Both the position numbers and the translations under genes were made by a program. This document shows, in pieces, positions 52,802 through 61,069 of a DNA stretch of 64,000 nucleotides. The stretch is taken from positions 62,001-126,000 of the forward strand of contig NZ_CP060825.1 in assembly GCF_014489615.1 (NCBI RefSeq), written 5' to 3'. Source of the stretch: Streptomyces genisteinicus. Lineage in GTDB: Bacteria; Actinomycetota; Actinomycetes; Streptomycetales; Streptomycetaceae. Every line of letters begins with the position of its first letter. Position 1 is the first letter of the stretch. Under the pieces are notes generated by a model, which ran no database searches, was not told the origin of the DNA, and saw nothing but the letters and a program-made list of their open reading frames with translations.

Positions 52802-52834
52802 GGAAGACAATATAGCTTCCCCGGAAGATACAAT
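52795..52834. promoter_or_regulatory. Divergent leaderless promoters with two MarR palindromes
   Basis: CTTCCATGGAAG (52795-52806) and CTTCCCCGGAAG (52816-52827) are centred 21 bases apart, about two helical turns. TATATT (52814-52809, minus) and TACAAT (52829-52834, plus) are -10 hexamers seven and six bases from the EamA and MarR start codons. A dimer on each palindrome would cover both start points. Confidence 0.75.
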
Positions 52835-52840
52835 CACCTC

Positions 52841-53437
52841 ATGGACTCCCCGGACGCCTCGCCGCCCTTCGCGCACCACCCCTCCGGCACCCCCTCCGAG
52901 CACTCTGCCGACTCGCCCGCCGCGCACCCCGCCGACCGCGTGGCCCGCATCCAGGCCGAGTGGCGGCGCGAGCGACCGGACCTCGACGTCGCCCCGCAGG
53001 CGGTCATCGGCCGGCTGCACCGCCTCGCCGACCGCCTCACCGGCGAGCTCCGGCTCGTCTACGACCGCTACGGCCTCGGCGAGGGCGAGTTCGACGTCCT
53101 GTGCGCGCTGCGCCGCGCGGGGCACCCCTACGAACGGGCACCCGGCGAACTGGCCGCGCACACCATGGTCACCACCGGGGCGATGACGAAGCGGATCGAC
53201 CGCCTGGAGCGCTCCGGACTGGTCACCCGCCGGCGCTCCGGCGACGACCGGCGCGCCCGGATCGTCGCCCTCACCCGCCCCGGCCGGGAACTCGTCGACC
53301 GGGCCTTCACCGACCACATGCGCAACGAGCGCCGCCTGCTGGACCTCCTGTCCGCCTCCGAGGCGGCCGCCCTGGAGACGCTGCTCACCACCTGGCTCGG
53401 CCGCATGGACCCTCCCCCGCCTCCGCACACGGGATGA
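52841..53437 (+). CDS. MarR-family regulator
   Basis: 198 residues. After a disordered Pro/Ser/His-rich tail of about 30 residues comes the winged helix: LRLVYDRYGLGEGEFDVLCALRRAG, then YERAPGELAAHTMVTTGAMTKRIDRLERSGLVTRRRSGDDRRARIVALT (the DDRR wing). It follows the TACAAT -10 by six bases (leaderless). Divergent from the EamA transporter, which it most likely represses along with itself through the two palindromes. Confidence 0.92.
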   Translation: MDSPDASPPFAHHPSGTPSEHSADSPAAHPADRVARIQAEWRRERPDLDVAPQAVIGRLHRLADRLTGELRLVYDRYGLGEGEFDVLCALRRAGHPYERAPGELAAHTMVTTGAMTKRIDRLERSGLVTRRRSGDDRRARIVALTRPGRELVDRAFTDHMRNERRLLDLLSASEAAALETLLTTWLGRMDPPPPPHTG

Positions 53438-53504
53438 CCGCGCCGGGGCGGGGACGCCGAAACCCGGTTGCCACCGGCGCACGCGGTCACGTCTGCTGGG
53501 CCGC

Positions 53505-54038
53505 ATGACCGAACTGCGCACCCCACGCCTCGTCCTGCGCCCCTGGCGCGACGCCGACCTCGCGCCCTGGGCGGCGATGAACGCCGACCCGGAGGTGCGC
53601 GAGTTCCTCGGGGAGCCGCTCACCCGGGAGCAGAGCGACGCGTCCGTGGCACGGTTCCGCGCCGACTTCGCGCGGCGGGGCTACGGGTGGTGGGCCGTGG
53701 AGGTACGGGCCACCGGCGCCTTCGCGGGCTTCGCCGGGCTGGACGACGTCGACGAGGACACGCCGCTGACCGGCGTGGAGATCGGGTGGCGGCTCGCCCG
53801 CCACATGTGGGGCATGGGCTGCGCGACGGAAGCCGCACGGGCCGTGCTCGCCCACGCCTTCGGCCCCCTGCGGCTGCCCGAGGTCCTCGCCGTGACGGCG
53901 GCCGGCAACCTCCGCTCGCAGGCGGTGATGGACCGCATCGGCATGGTGCGGGACCCCGCCGCGGGATTCGACGACCCGTCCGCGCCCGAAGGCCCGCTGC
54001 GTCCGCAGGTGGTGTACCGGATCACACCGGGCGCCTGA
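53505..54038 (+). CDS. GNAT-family N-acetyltransferase (RimJ/RimL type)
   Basis: 177 residues. TPRLVLRPWRDADLAPWAAMNADPEV start, GVEIGWRLARHMWGMGCATEAARAVLAHAF for acetyl-CoA binding (motif A, modified Q/RxxGxG/A), then VLAVTAAGNLRSQAVMDRIGM. Matches the Acetyltransf_3 subfamily that modifies protein N-termini or small amines. Monocistronic, no regulator beside it. Confidence 0.9.
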   Translation: MTELRTPRLVLRPWRDADLAPWAAMNADPEVREFLGEPLTREQSDASVARFRADFARRGYGWWAVEVRATGAFAGFAGLDDVDEDTPLTGVEIGWRLARHMWGMGCATEAARAVLAHAFGPLRLPEVLAVTAAGNLRSQAVMDRIGMVRDPAAGFDDPSAPEGPLRPQVVYRITPGA

Positions 54039-54215
54039 GGGTCGTCCCGCGACGCCTGGCACACACCCCCGCCGCGTCGCCGGAGTCATCCGAAACCGCC
54101 CGGTACGAGGACGATCCTCCGCCCTGCGACCGCACGCACCAGGCGCCGCGGGCCCCGCCCTCCGGGCGGACGGAGCCGCCTTTCGCCACACGCCCCCGTG
54201 GCCCTCCGGCCGGCG

Positions 54216-55178
54216 TCAGAGCACTCCGGCGAGCGCGGCCAGCGACGCCCGGCGGTCCGGGCCCGCCGGGATGAGCACGGCGCTGCTCACCCCGGCACCG
54301 AAGAGGGCGTCGATCCGGGCGCGGACCTGCCCGGCCGTTCCCGCGAGGGCGAGCTGCCCGACCCACTCGTCGGGCAGCGCCCGCGCGAACGCCTCGGGGT
54401 CCGCGGCGGCCCCGCGCAGCGCGGCGAGTTCCCCGTGGAATCCGAGGGGCACGATGTGCGGCTTCCAGTCGGCGTCCCCGAGGGACCGCAGCGCCGGGCG
54501 CACCGCGTCGGTCGCCGCGCGGGGGTCGGCGTCGACGGCGGCGACGTTGTAGGCGGTGATCCGGTGCGGGCGCCGCGGCGCGATGCGGCGCAGCGCCTCG
54601 CGGACGTACGGCACCGAGACGGGCTCGGCGAGCACGGTCCCGTCGGCGCATTCACCGGAGAGCGCGAGCGACTTGGGGCTGCGGACCCCGGCGAAGACGC
54701 CGGGGACCGTGTCGGGCACCGCCGAGGGGTGCAGGCGCACACCGTCGAGACGGACGTAGCGACCGCGGATGTCGGCCCGGCCGCCGCCGAGGAGGGTCCG
54801 CAGGGCGTCGATGTACTCGCACAGCAGGGTCAGCGGACTCTCCGGCCAGGCGCCGGCGTCCCGCATCCAGGCGGGCATGCCGTGGCCGACGGCGATGTCG
54901 ACGCGGCCGGGGTGCAGCTGCGCCAGGGTCGCGGCCTCCATGGCGGCGAAGGCTGCGTTGCGCGCGCCGGCGGGGAGCAGGCCGACCCCGACGCGGATCC
55001 TGCGCGTGCAGGCGAGCACGGTCGCCGCCTGGGCGAGTCCGCCCCGGTGCCCGAGGTCCTCGGCGACCCACAGTTCGCCGAAGCCGAGGGCGTCCGCGTC
55101 CTGGGCGAAGGGGATGACGTCGGCCGCGGGGAGGTCGCAGGGGAGCAGGACGCCGATGGTGCCGCGGTTCCCGTTCAC
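54216..55178 (-). CDS. Luciferase-like (LLM) F420-dependent oxidoreductase
   Basis: 320 residues from a GTG with GGGGGAG upstream. TIM-barrel pattern of the F420-dependent LLM class: IPFAQDADALGFGELWVAEDLG, ATVLACTRRIRVGVGLLPAGARN, ATLAQLHPGRVDIAVGHGMPAWM and LALSGECADGTVLAEPVSVPYV. Uses reduced F420 (or FMN) for a hydride transfer to an unknown substrate. The GTG overlaps the stop of the upstream MFS gene by four bases, so both are one operon under the divergent TetR gene. Confidence 0.88.
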   Translation of the reverse strand: MNGNRGTIGVLLPCDLPAADVIPFAQDADALGFGELWVAEDLGHRGGLAQAATVLACTRRIRVGVGLLPAGARNAAFAAMEAATLAQLHPGRVDIAVGHGMPAWMRDAGAWPESPLTLLCEYIDALRTLLGGGRADIRGRYVRLDGVRLHPSAVPDTVPGVFAGVRSPKSLALSGECADGTVLAEPVSVPYVREALRRIAPRRPHRITAYNVAAVDADPRAATDAVRPALRSLGDADWKPHIVPLGFHGELAALRGAAADPEAFARALPDEWVGQLALAGTAGQVRARIDALFGAGVSSAVLIPAGPDRRASLAALAGVL

Positions 55179-56443
55179 CGCCGCTCCCCCGCGTCCGGGG
55201 CGTGCCCCGCCGGGGCGCCGGCCGGGCCGGCGGGCCGGGGCAGTGCCGGGGCGGTCGTCGCGGACGTGCGGGCGCCGGCCGCGGGGGCGAGGAGCACGGC
55301 GCAGGCGACGAAGGCCAGGACCACGACCATGGCGGCGCGCAGCCCGTAGTGGTCGCCGAGGAACCCGAGGGACGGCGGGCCCACCAGGAAGGCGACGTAG
55401 CCGATGGTCGCCACCAGGCCGACCCGGGCGGCCTTCCCGGGGCCCGAGTCGCCCGCGGCGGAGAGGGCGACGGGAAAGCCGAGCGACGCCCCCAGTCCCC
55501 AGAACAGGACGGCCGCCGCGGCCACGGCGGCGTTGTCGGAGAAGACGACCAGGACCAGTCCGGCGGCCCCGGACAGGGCGCTGACACGCAGGACGGTCGC
55601 GCGGCCGTAGCGCTCGATGAAGAAGGAGCCGCTGAAGCGGCCCAGCGTCATGGCGGCGGCGAACCCGACGAAGACGAGTGAGCCGAGCGCGGGGTCCAGT
55701 CCGTGCCCGTCGACCATCAGCAGGGGCAGCCAGTCGTTGGCGGCTCCCTCGGCCAGCGCCATGGCGAGCACGATGCCGCCGATCAGCAGGAGCCTGCGGT
55801 CCTTCCAGACCGGTGCGGACGCCTCGCCGGCCGGGGATTCCGGGTCCGGGTCCGGGGTCCCGGAGACGGCTCCGGTGCCGGCCGGAATCGCGCGCAGGGC
55901 GTGGACCAGGATCGCCGTCGCGGCCGCCGCCACGGCGGCCAGGTGCCAGTGGGCGGGGAAGGCGACGGCGGTGGCCGCCATGCCCAGCAGCCCGCCGACG
56001 ACCGTGCCCAGGCTGAAGCAGCCGTGCAGCGCGGGCAGGACGGGGGTGCCGGTCAGGTGCTCCACCTCAGCCCCGTCCACGTTGAGGGCGACCTCTCCGG
56101 CTCCCATGCCGGCGCCGAAAAGGCCCAGCCCGGCGGCGACCAGCCATCCCGCGGCCACGGCGCTGCCCGCGGCGACGACGAGGACGCCGGTGACGATCAG
56201 CACGGTGCCGACGGCGATCACCGGCCTGGTGCCGAACCTCGACACCAGGCGTCCGGAGCACAGGATGCCCGCCATGGAGCCGACCGAGAGGCCGAAGAGG
56301 ACCAGCCCCATCTCCGCGATGGACGCACCGAGCCGGTCGCGGATGTCGGGGGTCCGGGTGATCCAGGACGACATGGCGATGCCGGTGAGGAAGAAGAAGA
56401 GGTACAGGGCATGGCGTCGCCGGCGCAGTGGACGGTCGGTCAC
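55175..56443 (-). CDS. MFS transporter
   Basis: 422 residues from a GTG with GGAGACC upstream; earlier in-frame starts fall inside the operator region. Twelve membrane helices; typical MFS loop between helices 2 and 3 (GILCSGRLVSRFGTRPV) and a second in the second half (GRFSGSFFIERYGRATVL). Resembles the sugar/drug-type FucP-like group. It precedes the LLM oxidoreductase in an operon, so it may move the substrate or product of that enzyme. Confidence 0.88.
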   Translation of the reverse strand: MTDRPLRRRRHALYLFFFLTGIAMSSWITRTPDIRDRLGASIAEMGLVLFGLSVGSMAGILCSGRLVSRFGTRPVIAVGTVLIVTGVLVVAAGSAVAAGWLVAAGLGLFGAGMGAGEVALNVDGAEVEHLTGTPVLPALHGCFSLGTVVGGLLGMAATAVAFPAHWHLAAVAAAATAILVHALRAIPAGTGAVSGTPDPDPESPAGEASAPVWKDRRLLLIGGIVLAMALAEGAANDWLPLLMVDGHGLDPALGSLVFVGFAAAMTLGRFSGSFFIERYGRATVLRVSALSGAAGLVLVVFSDNAAVAAAAVLFWGLGASLGFPVALSAAGDSGPGKAARVGLVATIGYVAFLVGPPSLGFLGDHYGLRAAMVVVLAFVACAVLLAPAAGARTSATTAPALPRPAGPAGAPAGHAPDAGERR

Positions 56444-56499
56444 GGGGTCTCCGCGGGGTTCGGAAGTATGGTCCGGCAGACACCAGGTCCGAGCACCCG

Positions 56500-56527
56500 C
56501 CGAGTATGCACAAATGTACATACTCGG
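56500..56527. promoter_or_regulatory. TetR operator: 28-bp dyad between MFS and tetR genes
   Basis: CCGAGTATG (56500-56508) and CATACTCGG (56519-56527) are perfect inverted arms around a ten-base centre. The site stands in an AT-richer patch 32 bases before the tetR start and 57 bases before the MFS start. Confidence 0.75.
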
Positions 56528-56558
56528 TGGGCGCCGGTGAAGAGAGGCAGGCTCGGCG

Positions 56559-57119
56559 ATGAGCGGCAGGACCCGCGGCCCCAACGACCCGCGACGGCGC
56601 GAACGCATCCTGGACGCGGCACTCGACGTCGTCGCCGAACACGGTGCGATCAAGGTGACGTTCCGCAGGATCGCCGAGGCGGCGGGAGTGCCCCTCGGTT
56701 CCCTCACCTACTACTTCGACGACATGGAGCACCTGCTCACCGCCGCGTTCGGCCGGCTCGCCGAGACCGTGTCCGCCCGCTACCGAGCGCTGCTGGAGGC
56801 GGCCCGCACCCCCGCGGAGGCGGAGGCCGCCGTCGTCGAGATCATCTGCGGCAAGGTCTGGGGCACCGACCGCGATCTGCTGCTCAGCTACGAGCTGTAC
56901 GCCTTCGCCACCCGCCACCCCGAGCTGCGCGAGGTGATGCGGTCGTGGATGCGGGCCAGCCGGGAGGCGCTCGCCCGGCACTTCGACCCGCTCACGGCGC
57001 GGGCCCTCGACGCGCTCGTCGAGGGCCTGTCGATCCACAACTCCGTCGACGCGGAACCGGCCGACCGTGCGGACGTGGCGGCGATCGTGCACTCGGTCGC
57101 GTCCCGCGGCGGCCGGTAG
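56559..57119 (+). CDS. TetR-family repressor
   Basis: 186 residues from an ATG with GAGAGG upstream. Helix-turn-helix at about 12-60: RRERILDAALDVVAEHGAIKVTFRRIAEAAGVPLGSLTYYFDDMEHLL. Rest helical. Divergent from the MFS-LLM operon, with a 28-bp dyad between; it surely represses that operon. The ligand is probably the transported compound. Confidence 0.92.
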   Translation: MSGRTRGPNDPRRRERILDAALDVVAEHGAIKVTFRRIAEAAGVPLGSLTYYFDDMEHLLTAAFGRLAETVSARYRALLEAARTPAEAEAAVVEIICGKVWGTDRDLLLSYELYAFATRHPELREVMRSWMRASREALARHFDPLTARALDALVEGLSIHNSVDAEPADRADVAAIVHSVASRGGR

Positions 57120-57198
57120 CGGGTCCGGCCGCCCGCGCGGCGGCCGGTGGGGCCGTCCGCCCCGCCGGTGAGCGCGCCGGCCTCCGCGCGGACCCGCG

Positions 57199-57834
57199 TC
57201 AGCGGCGGATGATGCCCAGGTCGGTGGCGGCGGCGACGGCGGAGGTGCGGGAGTCGACGCCGAGTTTGGCGTAGACGCGGGCCAGGTGGGACTTGACCGT
57301 CCCCTCGGTGAGATGCAGCCGGGCCGCGACGGCCTGGTTGGACAGGCCCGCCGCGACCAGGGAGAGCACCTCCGTCTCGCGGCGGGTCAGCGCCGTGCCC
57401 GGGGTGCGCAGTCGGCTCATCAGCCGGTCGGCGACGGACGGCGCCAGCGCCGTGCGGCCCGCGGCGGCCGTGCGGACGGCCGCGGCCAGCTCCTCGGGCG
57501 GGGCGTCCTTGAGGAGGTAGCCGGTGGCTCCCGCCTCGATGGCCGGCAGGGTGTCCGCGTCGGTGTCGTAGGTGGTGACGACCACGACGCGGGGCGCGCC
57601 GGGGCGGGCGGTGATGAGCGCGGTGGCCTCCGCGCCGTTCATGCCGCGTCCGAACTGGAGGTCCATCAGGACGACGTCGATGTCCCCCCGGCCCGCACGG
57701 GTGACGGCCGCCTCCGCGGTGGCGGCCTCGGCGACGACGGCGATGCCCGGTTCGGTCTCGAGGACCGCGCGGAGCCCCGCGCGGACGACGGGGTGGTCGT
57801 CGGCGAGGAGCAGGCGGATGGGGGCGGTGGTCAC
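57199..57834 (-). CDS. NarL/FixJ-type response regulator
   Basis: 211 residues from a GTG with GGAGG seven bases upstream. Receiver domain with LLADDHPVVRAGL, phospho-acceptor in VVLMDLQFG and YLLKDAPPEE; LuxR DNA-binding domain (TALTRRETEVLSLVAAGLSNQAVAARLHLTEGTVKSHLARVYAKLGV). The GTG overlaps the stop of the kinase gene by four bases. Its natural target is the divergent ABC pair at 59225-61017. Confidence 0.93.
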   Translation of the reverse strand: MTTAPIRLLLADDHPVVRAGLRAVLETEPGIAVVAEAATAEAAVTRAGRGDIDVVLMDLQFGRGMNGAEATALITARPGAPRVVVVTTYDTDADTLPAIEAGATGYLLKDAPPEELAAAVRTAAAGRTALAPSVADRLMSRLRTPGTALTRRETEVLSLVAAGLSNQAVAARLHLTEGTVKSHLARVYAKLGVDSRTSAVAAATDLGIIRR

Positions 57835-59054
57835 GGGCGCGCCTCCGGTGCGGGGCGGAAGGGGAGCGGGTCGAGCGGGAGGACGGCGGTGAGCGCGGTG
57901 CCGCGGCCGGGTGCGGAGGCGACGGTGAAGGTGCCGCCGAGGGCCTGCACCCGGGCCCGCATGGTGCTCAGACCGTATCCGCCGGTCCGCGGGTCGGGCG
58001 GCGGAAGGCGCTCCGGGTCGAACCCGCGCCCGTCGTCGGTGACGCTCAGGGTGACCCGGTCCCCCGCGTGGACGAGGCTGACGTCCGCCCGGGCCGGCCC
58101 GGCATGGCGGACGGTGTTCGCCAGCGCCGACTGTGCGACGCGCAGCAGTGCGACGTCGTGCGCGGTGGGCAGCGGGACGGGTTCGCCGGTGAGGCGGAAC
58201 CGCGCCGCGGTCCCGTCGCGGGTGCCGGTGGCCGCGCACAGACGGGCCAGGGCGTCGGCCAGGGTGGCTCCTTCGAGGGCGGGCGGCGCGAGGGCGGCGA
58301 CGAAGCGGCGCGCTTCGGCGAGGTTGTCGACGGCCGCCCGCCGGGCCTGGCCGACGTAGCGGGAGGCGTCGCCGGGGGCGCCGGGCAGGGTGCGCTCGGC
58401 GGCCCGGAGCAGCAGCTGGATGCTGGACAGGCCCTGGGCGAGGGTGTCGTGGATCTCGCGGGCCAGGCGTTCGCGTTCGGCGAGGACGCCGGCGGTGTGC
58501 TGGGCGGCGGCGAGGTCGGCGCGGGTCGCGGTGAGTTCGCCGATGAGCCGCCGGCGTTCCTCGCTCTCCCGGTACAGCGCCTGGTAGCCGCGCACCACGG
58601 CGACGGCCACCGCCGCGCCCAGGAACGGGCCCAGCACCATCGCCGTGCCGAAGGACTCCTGGTGCGCGGCGAACCCCCCGGCCGCGGCGGCCGCCGTGAC
58701 GCCGACGGCCGCCACGCCCGCGGTGCGGGGCAGCAGGTGGAGCTGGAGGAGGTACAGCGGGAACGCGAGCCAGACCGCGTCGGCGGAGAGTGCCAGCAGC
58801 ACCAGCCACACTCCGCCGACGGCGGCCAGCCACAGCGCGGCGGCCCGCCGGGAGCGGCCGACGGCCGGCAGCAGGGGGCCCGCCGCGTAGACGAGACCGC
58901 ACAGCGCGGCGCCGGCCACCACCGCGGCCGGGTGCGGGGCGCCGCCGGCCGCCGCCCGCACCGGGACGAGGACGAGCAGGCCCGCGACCAGCAGGTGCAG
59001 GCACCAGGCGAGCGCACGGGTGGTGGGGGTCGGGGCGGAGGCGGTGGTGTTCAC
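57831..59054 (-). CDS. Sensor histidine kinase (HisKA_3 type)
   Basis: 407 residues from a GTG preceded by a G-run and a TACGCT hexamer. Five to six membrane helices (about 15-175), coil, then ERERLAREIHDTLAQGLSSIQLLLRAAE with the phospho-accepting histidine, and an ATP-binding domain with LANTVRHAGPARADVSLV, VTDDGRGFDP and GGYGLSTMRARVQALGGTF. The frame continues upstream but with no better start. Divergent from the ABC genes by about 170 bases; likely detects a membrane-active compound. Confidence 0.9.
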   Translation of the reverse strand: MNTTASAPTPTTRALAWCLHLLVAGLLVLVPVRAAAGGAPHPAAVVAGAALCGLVYAAGPLLPAVGRSRRAAALWLAAVGGVWLVLLALSADAVWLAFPLYLLQLHLLPRTAGVAAVGVTAAAAAGGFAAHQESFGTAMVLGPFLGAAVAVAVVRGYQALYRESEERRRLIGELTATRADLAAAQHTAGVLAERERLAREIHDTLAQGLSSIQLLLRAAERTLPGAPGDASRYVGQARRAAVDNLAEARRFVAALAPPALEGATLADALARLCAATGTRDGTAARFRLTGEPVPLPTAHDVALLRVAQSALANTVRHAGPARADVSLVHAGDRVTLSVTDDGRGFDPERLPPPDPRTGGYGLSTMRARVQALGGTFTVASAPGRGTALTAVLPLDPLPFRPAPEARP

Positions 59055-59224
59055 AGTCCCCCCAGCGTACGGAGGCCCCCGCGGCGGGGCCTCTGTCGAA
59101 AGGTGGAGTCCGCCGCCCTCCGTCCGGCCCGCCATGTCCTGTCCTCGGCCCGATGCGGGCGGCCTGGGCGTGCCGCGACGGTGGGGACGTACGCATCGGA
59201 CGCAGGGAAGGGCAGGCAGGCACC

Positions 59225-60310
59225 GTGTTCGTCGCCTGGAGGGATCTCAGGTTCGCCAAGGGGCGCTTCGCGCTCATGGGCGTCGTCATCGTCCTCATCA
59301 CACTGCTGGTGGGACTGCTGTCCGGACTGACGGCGGGGCTGGGACGGCAGAACGTCTCCGCCGTGACCGGGCTGCCGGCCGACCGGATCGCGTTCGGCAC
59401 TCCTGCCGGGGCGGACCTGTCGTGGACGGACTCCACCGTCTCCGAGGAGCAGTGGCGGCGCTGGGCGGACACGCCCGGGGTGACGGCCGCCGAACCGCTC
59501 GGCGTCACGCTCACGAGGGCGACGGCGGGCGGCCGCAGCGCGGGGGTCTCCGCCTTCGGCGTGCGGCCCGGCTCGCCGCTCGCCCCGGACGCCGGCCGGA
59601 TCGGCGACGGCGACGTGGTGATGTCGGCCGCGGCGGCCCGGGAACTCGGCGTCGCCGGGGGAGACCGCATCTCTCTCGCCGGGCGGGCCCTGACCGTGGT
59701 GGCGGTGAGCGGCGACGCGTTCTTCAGCCACACCCCGGTCGTCTGGACCAGCCTGGCCTCGTGGCGGCACACCGCTCCCCCCGGTTCGGGGCCGGGCGCC
59801 CCGTTCGCCGGCGTCGTCGCCCTCGCCACCGCGCCGGGGACGCCGGTCGGGACGGTGGACCGGGCGGTGGGGACCAGGACGGTGACCACCGGGGACTCGC
59901 TGTCCGCGATCGGCTCCTACGCCTCCGAGAACGGCAGCCTGCAACTGATGCGCGGCTTCCTCCTCGTCATCTCCGCGCTGGTCGTCGGGGCCTTCTTCGC
60001 CGTGTGGACGGTCCAGCGCAGCGGTGACATCGCCGTCCTGAAGGCGCTCGGGGCCTCGACGGCGGGCCTGCTGAAGGACGCGCTGGGCCAGGCGGTGGTG
60101 CTGCTGACGGGAGGCACCCTCGCCGGTACGGCGCTGGCGGCCGGCGCCGGGGCCCTGCTGGCGGACTCGTCCGTACCGTTCCACCTCTCCCCCGGCACGG
60201 TCCTCGTCCCGGCCGCGGTCACCGTCGCGCTGGGCACGCTCGGGGCCGCCCTCTCCGTCCGCCGCATCACCTCCGTCGACCCGCTGACCGCTCTGGGGAG
60301 CGCCCGATGA
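59225..60310 (+). CDS. FtsX/MacB-type ABC transporter permease
   Basis: 361 residues from a GTG. One N-terminal helix (ALMGVVIVLITLLVGLLSGL), a large outer domain (about 45-245, MacB periplasmic-core-like), then three helices at the C-terminus (FLLVISALVVGAFFAVWTVQ; DALGQAVVLLTGGTLAGTALAAGAGALLA; TVLVPAAVTVALGTLGAALSV). The ISTWIAA-like FtsX end is RRITSVDPLTALGSAR. Such permeases work with LolD-type ATPases in export or peptide sensing. The ATPase start overlaps its stop. Confidence 0.9.
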   Translation: MFVAWRDLRFAKGRFALMGVVIVLITLLVGLLSGLTAGLGRQNVSAVTGLPADRIAFGTPAGADLSWTDSTVSEEQWRRWADTPGVTAAEPLGVTLTRATAGGRSAGVSAFGVRPGSPLAPDAGRIGDGDVVMSAAAARELGVAGGDRISLAGRALTVVAVSGDAFFSHTPVVWTSLASWRHTAPPGSGPGAPFAGVVALATAPGTPVGTVDRAVGTRTVTTGDSLSAIGSYASENGSLQLMRGFLLVISALVVGAFFAVWTVQRSGDIAVLKALGASTAGLLKDALGQAVVLLTGGTLAGTALAAGAGALLADSSVPFHLSPGTVLVPAAVTVALGTLGAALSVRRITSVDPLTALGSAR

Positions 60311-61017
60311 GCCTGCACCTGACCGATGTCACCCTCACCTACCCCGACGCGGGCGCCCGCCTCACCGCGCTCGACCGGGTCGCCCTCGGTGTGCCCGGCG
60401 GGACGGTGACCGCGGTCGTCGGGCCGTCCGGCTCCGGCAAGTCGAGCCTCCTGGCGGTCGCCGGCACCCTCGTCACGCCGGACCGCGGCCGCGTCACGGT
60501 CGACGGCACCGACGTCACGGACCTGACCCGCGCCGAGCGCGCCGAGCTGCGCCGCCGCTCCGTCGGCATCGTCTTCCAGCAGCCCCATCTGCTGCCCTCG
60601 CTGACCGCCGTCGAACAGCTCCAGGTCATGGCCCGGATCGACGGCCGCCCGGCCCGTGCCGTGCGGGACCGGGCGATGGAGGGCCTGGCGGCCGTGGGTA
60701 TGGCGGGCGAGGCGGGCCGGCGGCCTCACCAGCTCTCGGGGGGCCAGCGCCAGCGCGTCAACATCGCCCGCGCGCTGATGAACGACCCCGCCGTGCTGCT
60801 GGTCGACGAGCCCACCAGCGCCCTCGACCGGGAACGGGGTGCGGCCGTGGTCGCCCTGCTGACCCGGCTCACCCGCGAACGGGGCACCGCGACGGTGCTC
60901 GTCACCCACGACCGCACCCTGCTCGGCGCGGCCGACCGCGTCGTGGGGATCCACGACGGGCGGCTGCGTCCGGGGGGCGGGCGGGACGGGGCGGCGGGGA
61001 CCGTCCCGCCCGCCTGA
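60307..61017 (+). CDS. LolD/MacB-type ABC ATP-binding protein
   Basis: 236 residues. Walker A GPSGSGKSS near residue 39, Q-loop FQQPHLLPSLTAVEQ, signature LSGGQRQRVNIARALM, Walker B VLLVDEPTSALD and H-loop VTHDR. ATGA overlap with the permease. The pair next to a divergent two-component system looks like a peptide- or antibiotic-stress export module. Confidence 0.93.
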   Translation: MSLHLTDVTLTYPDAGARLTALDRVALGVPGGTVTAVVGPSGSGKSSLLAVAGTLVTPDRGRVTVDGTDVTDLTRAERAELRRRSVGIVFQQPHLLPSLTAVEQLQVMARIDGRPARAVRDRAMEGLAAVGMAGEAGRRPHQLSGGQRQRVNIARALMNDPAVLLVDEPTSALDRERGAAVVALLTRLTRERGTATVLVTHDRTLLGAADRVVGIHDGRLRPGGGRDGAAGTVPPA

Positions 61018-61069
61018 GCAGGGGCGTCGCTCCCCCGCGCGTTCCCGCCGGGGCGCCCGGTCGGGCGGG

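Noticed and set aside
56500..56527. Dyad considered as a terminator
   Set aside because: It lies between two divergent starts in an AT-richer patch, so an operator is the better reading.
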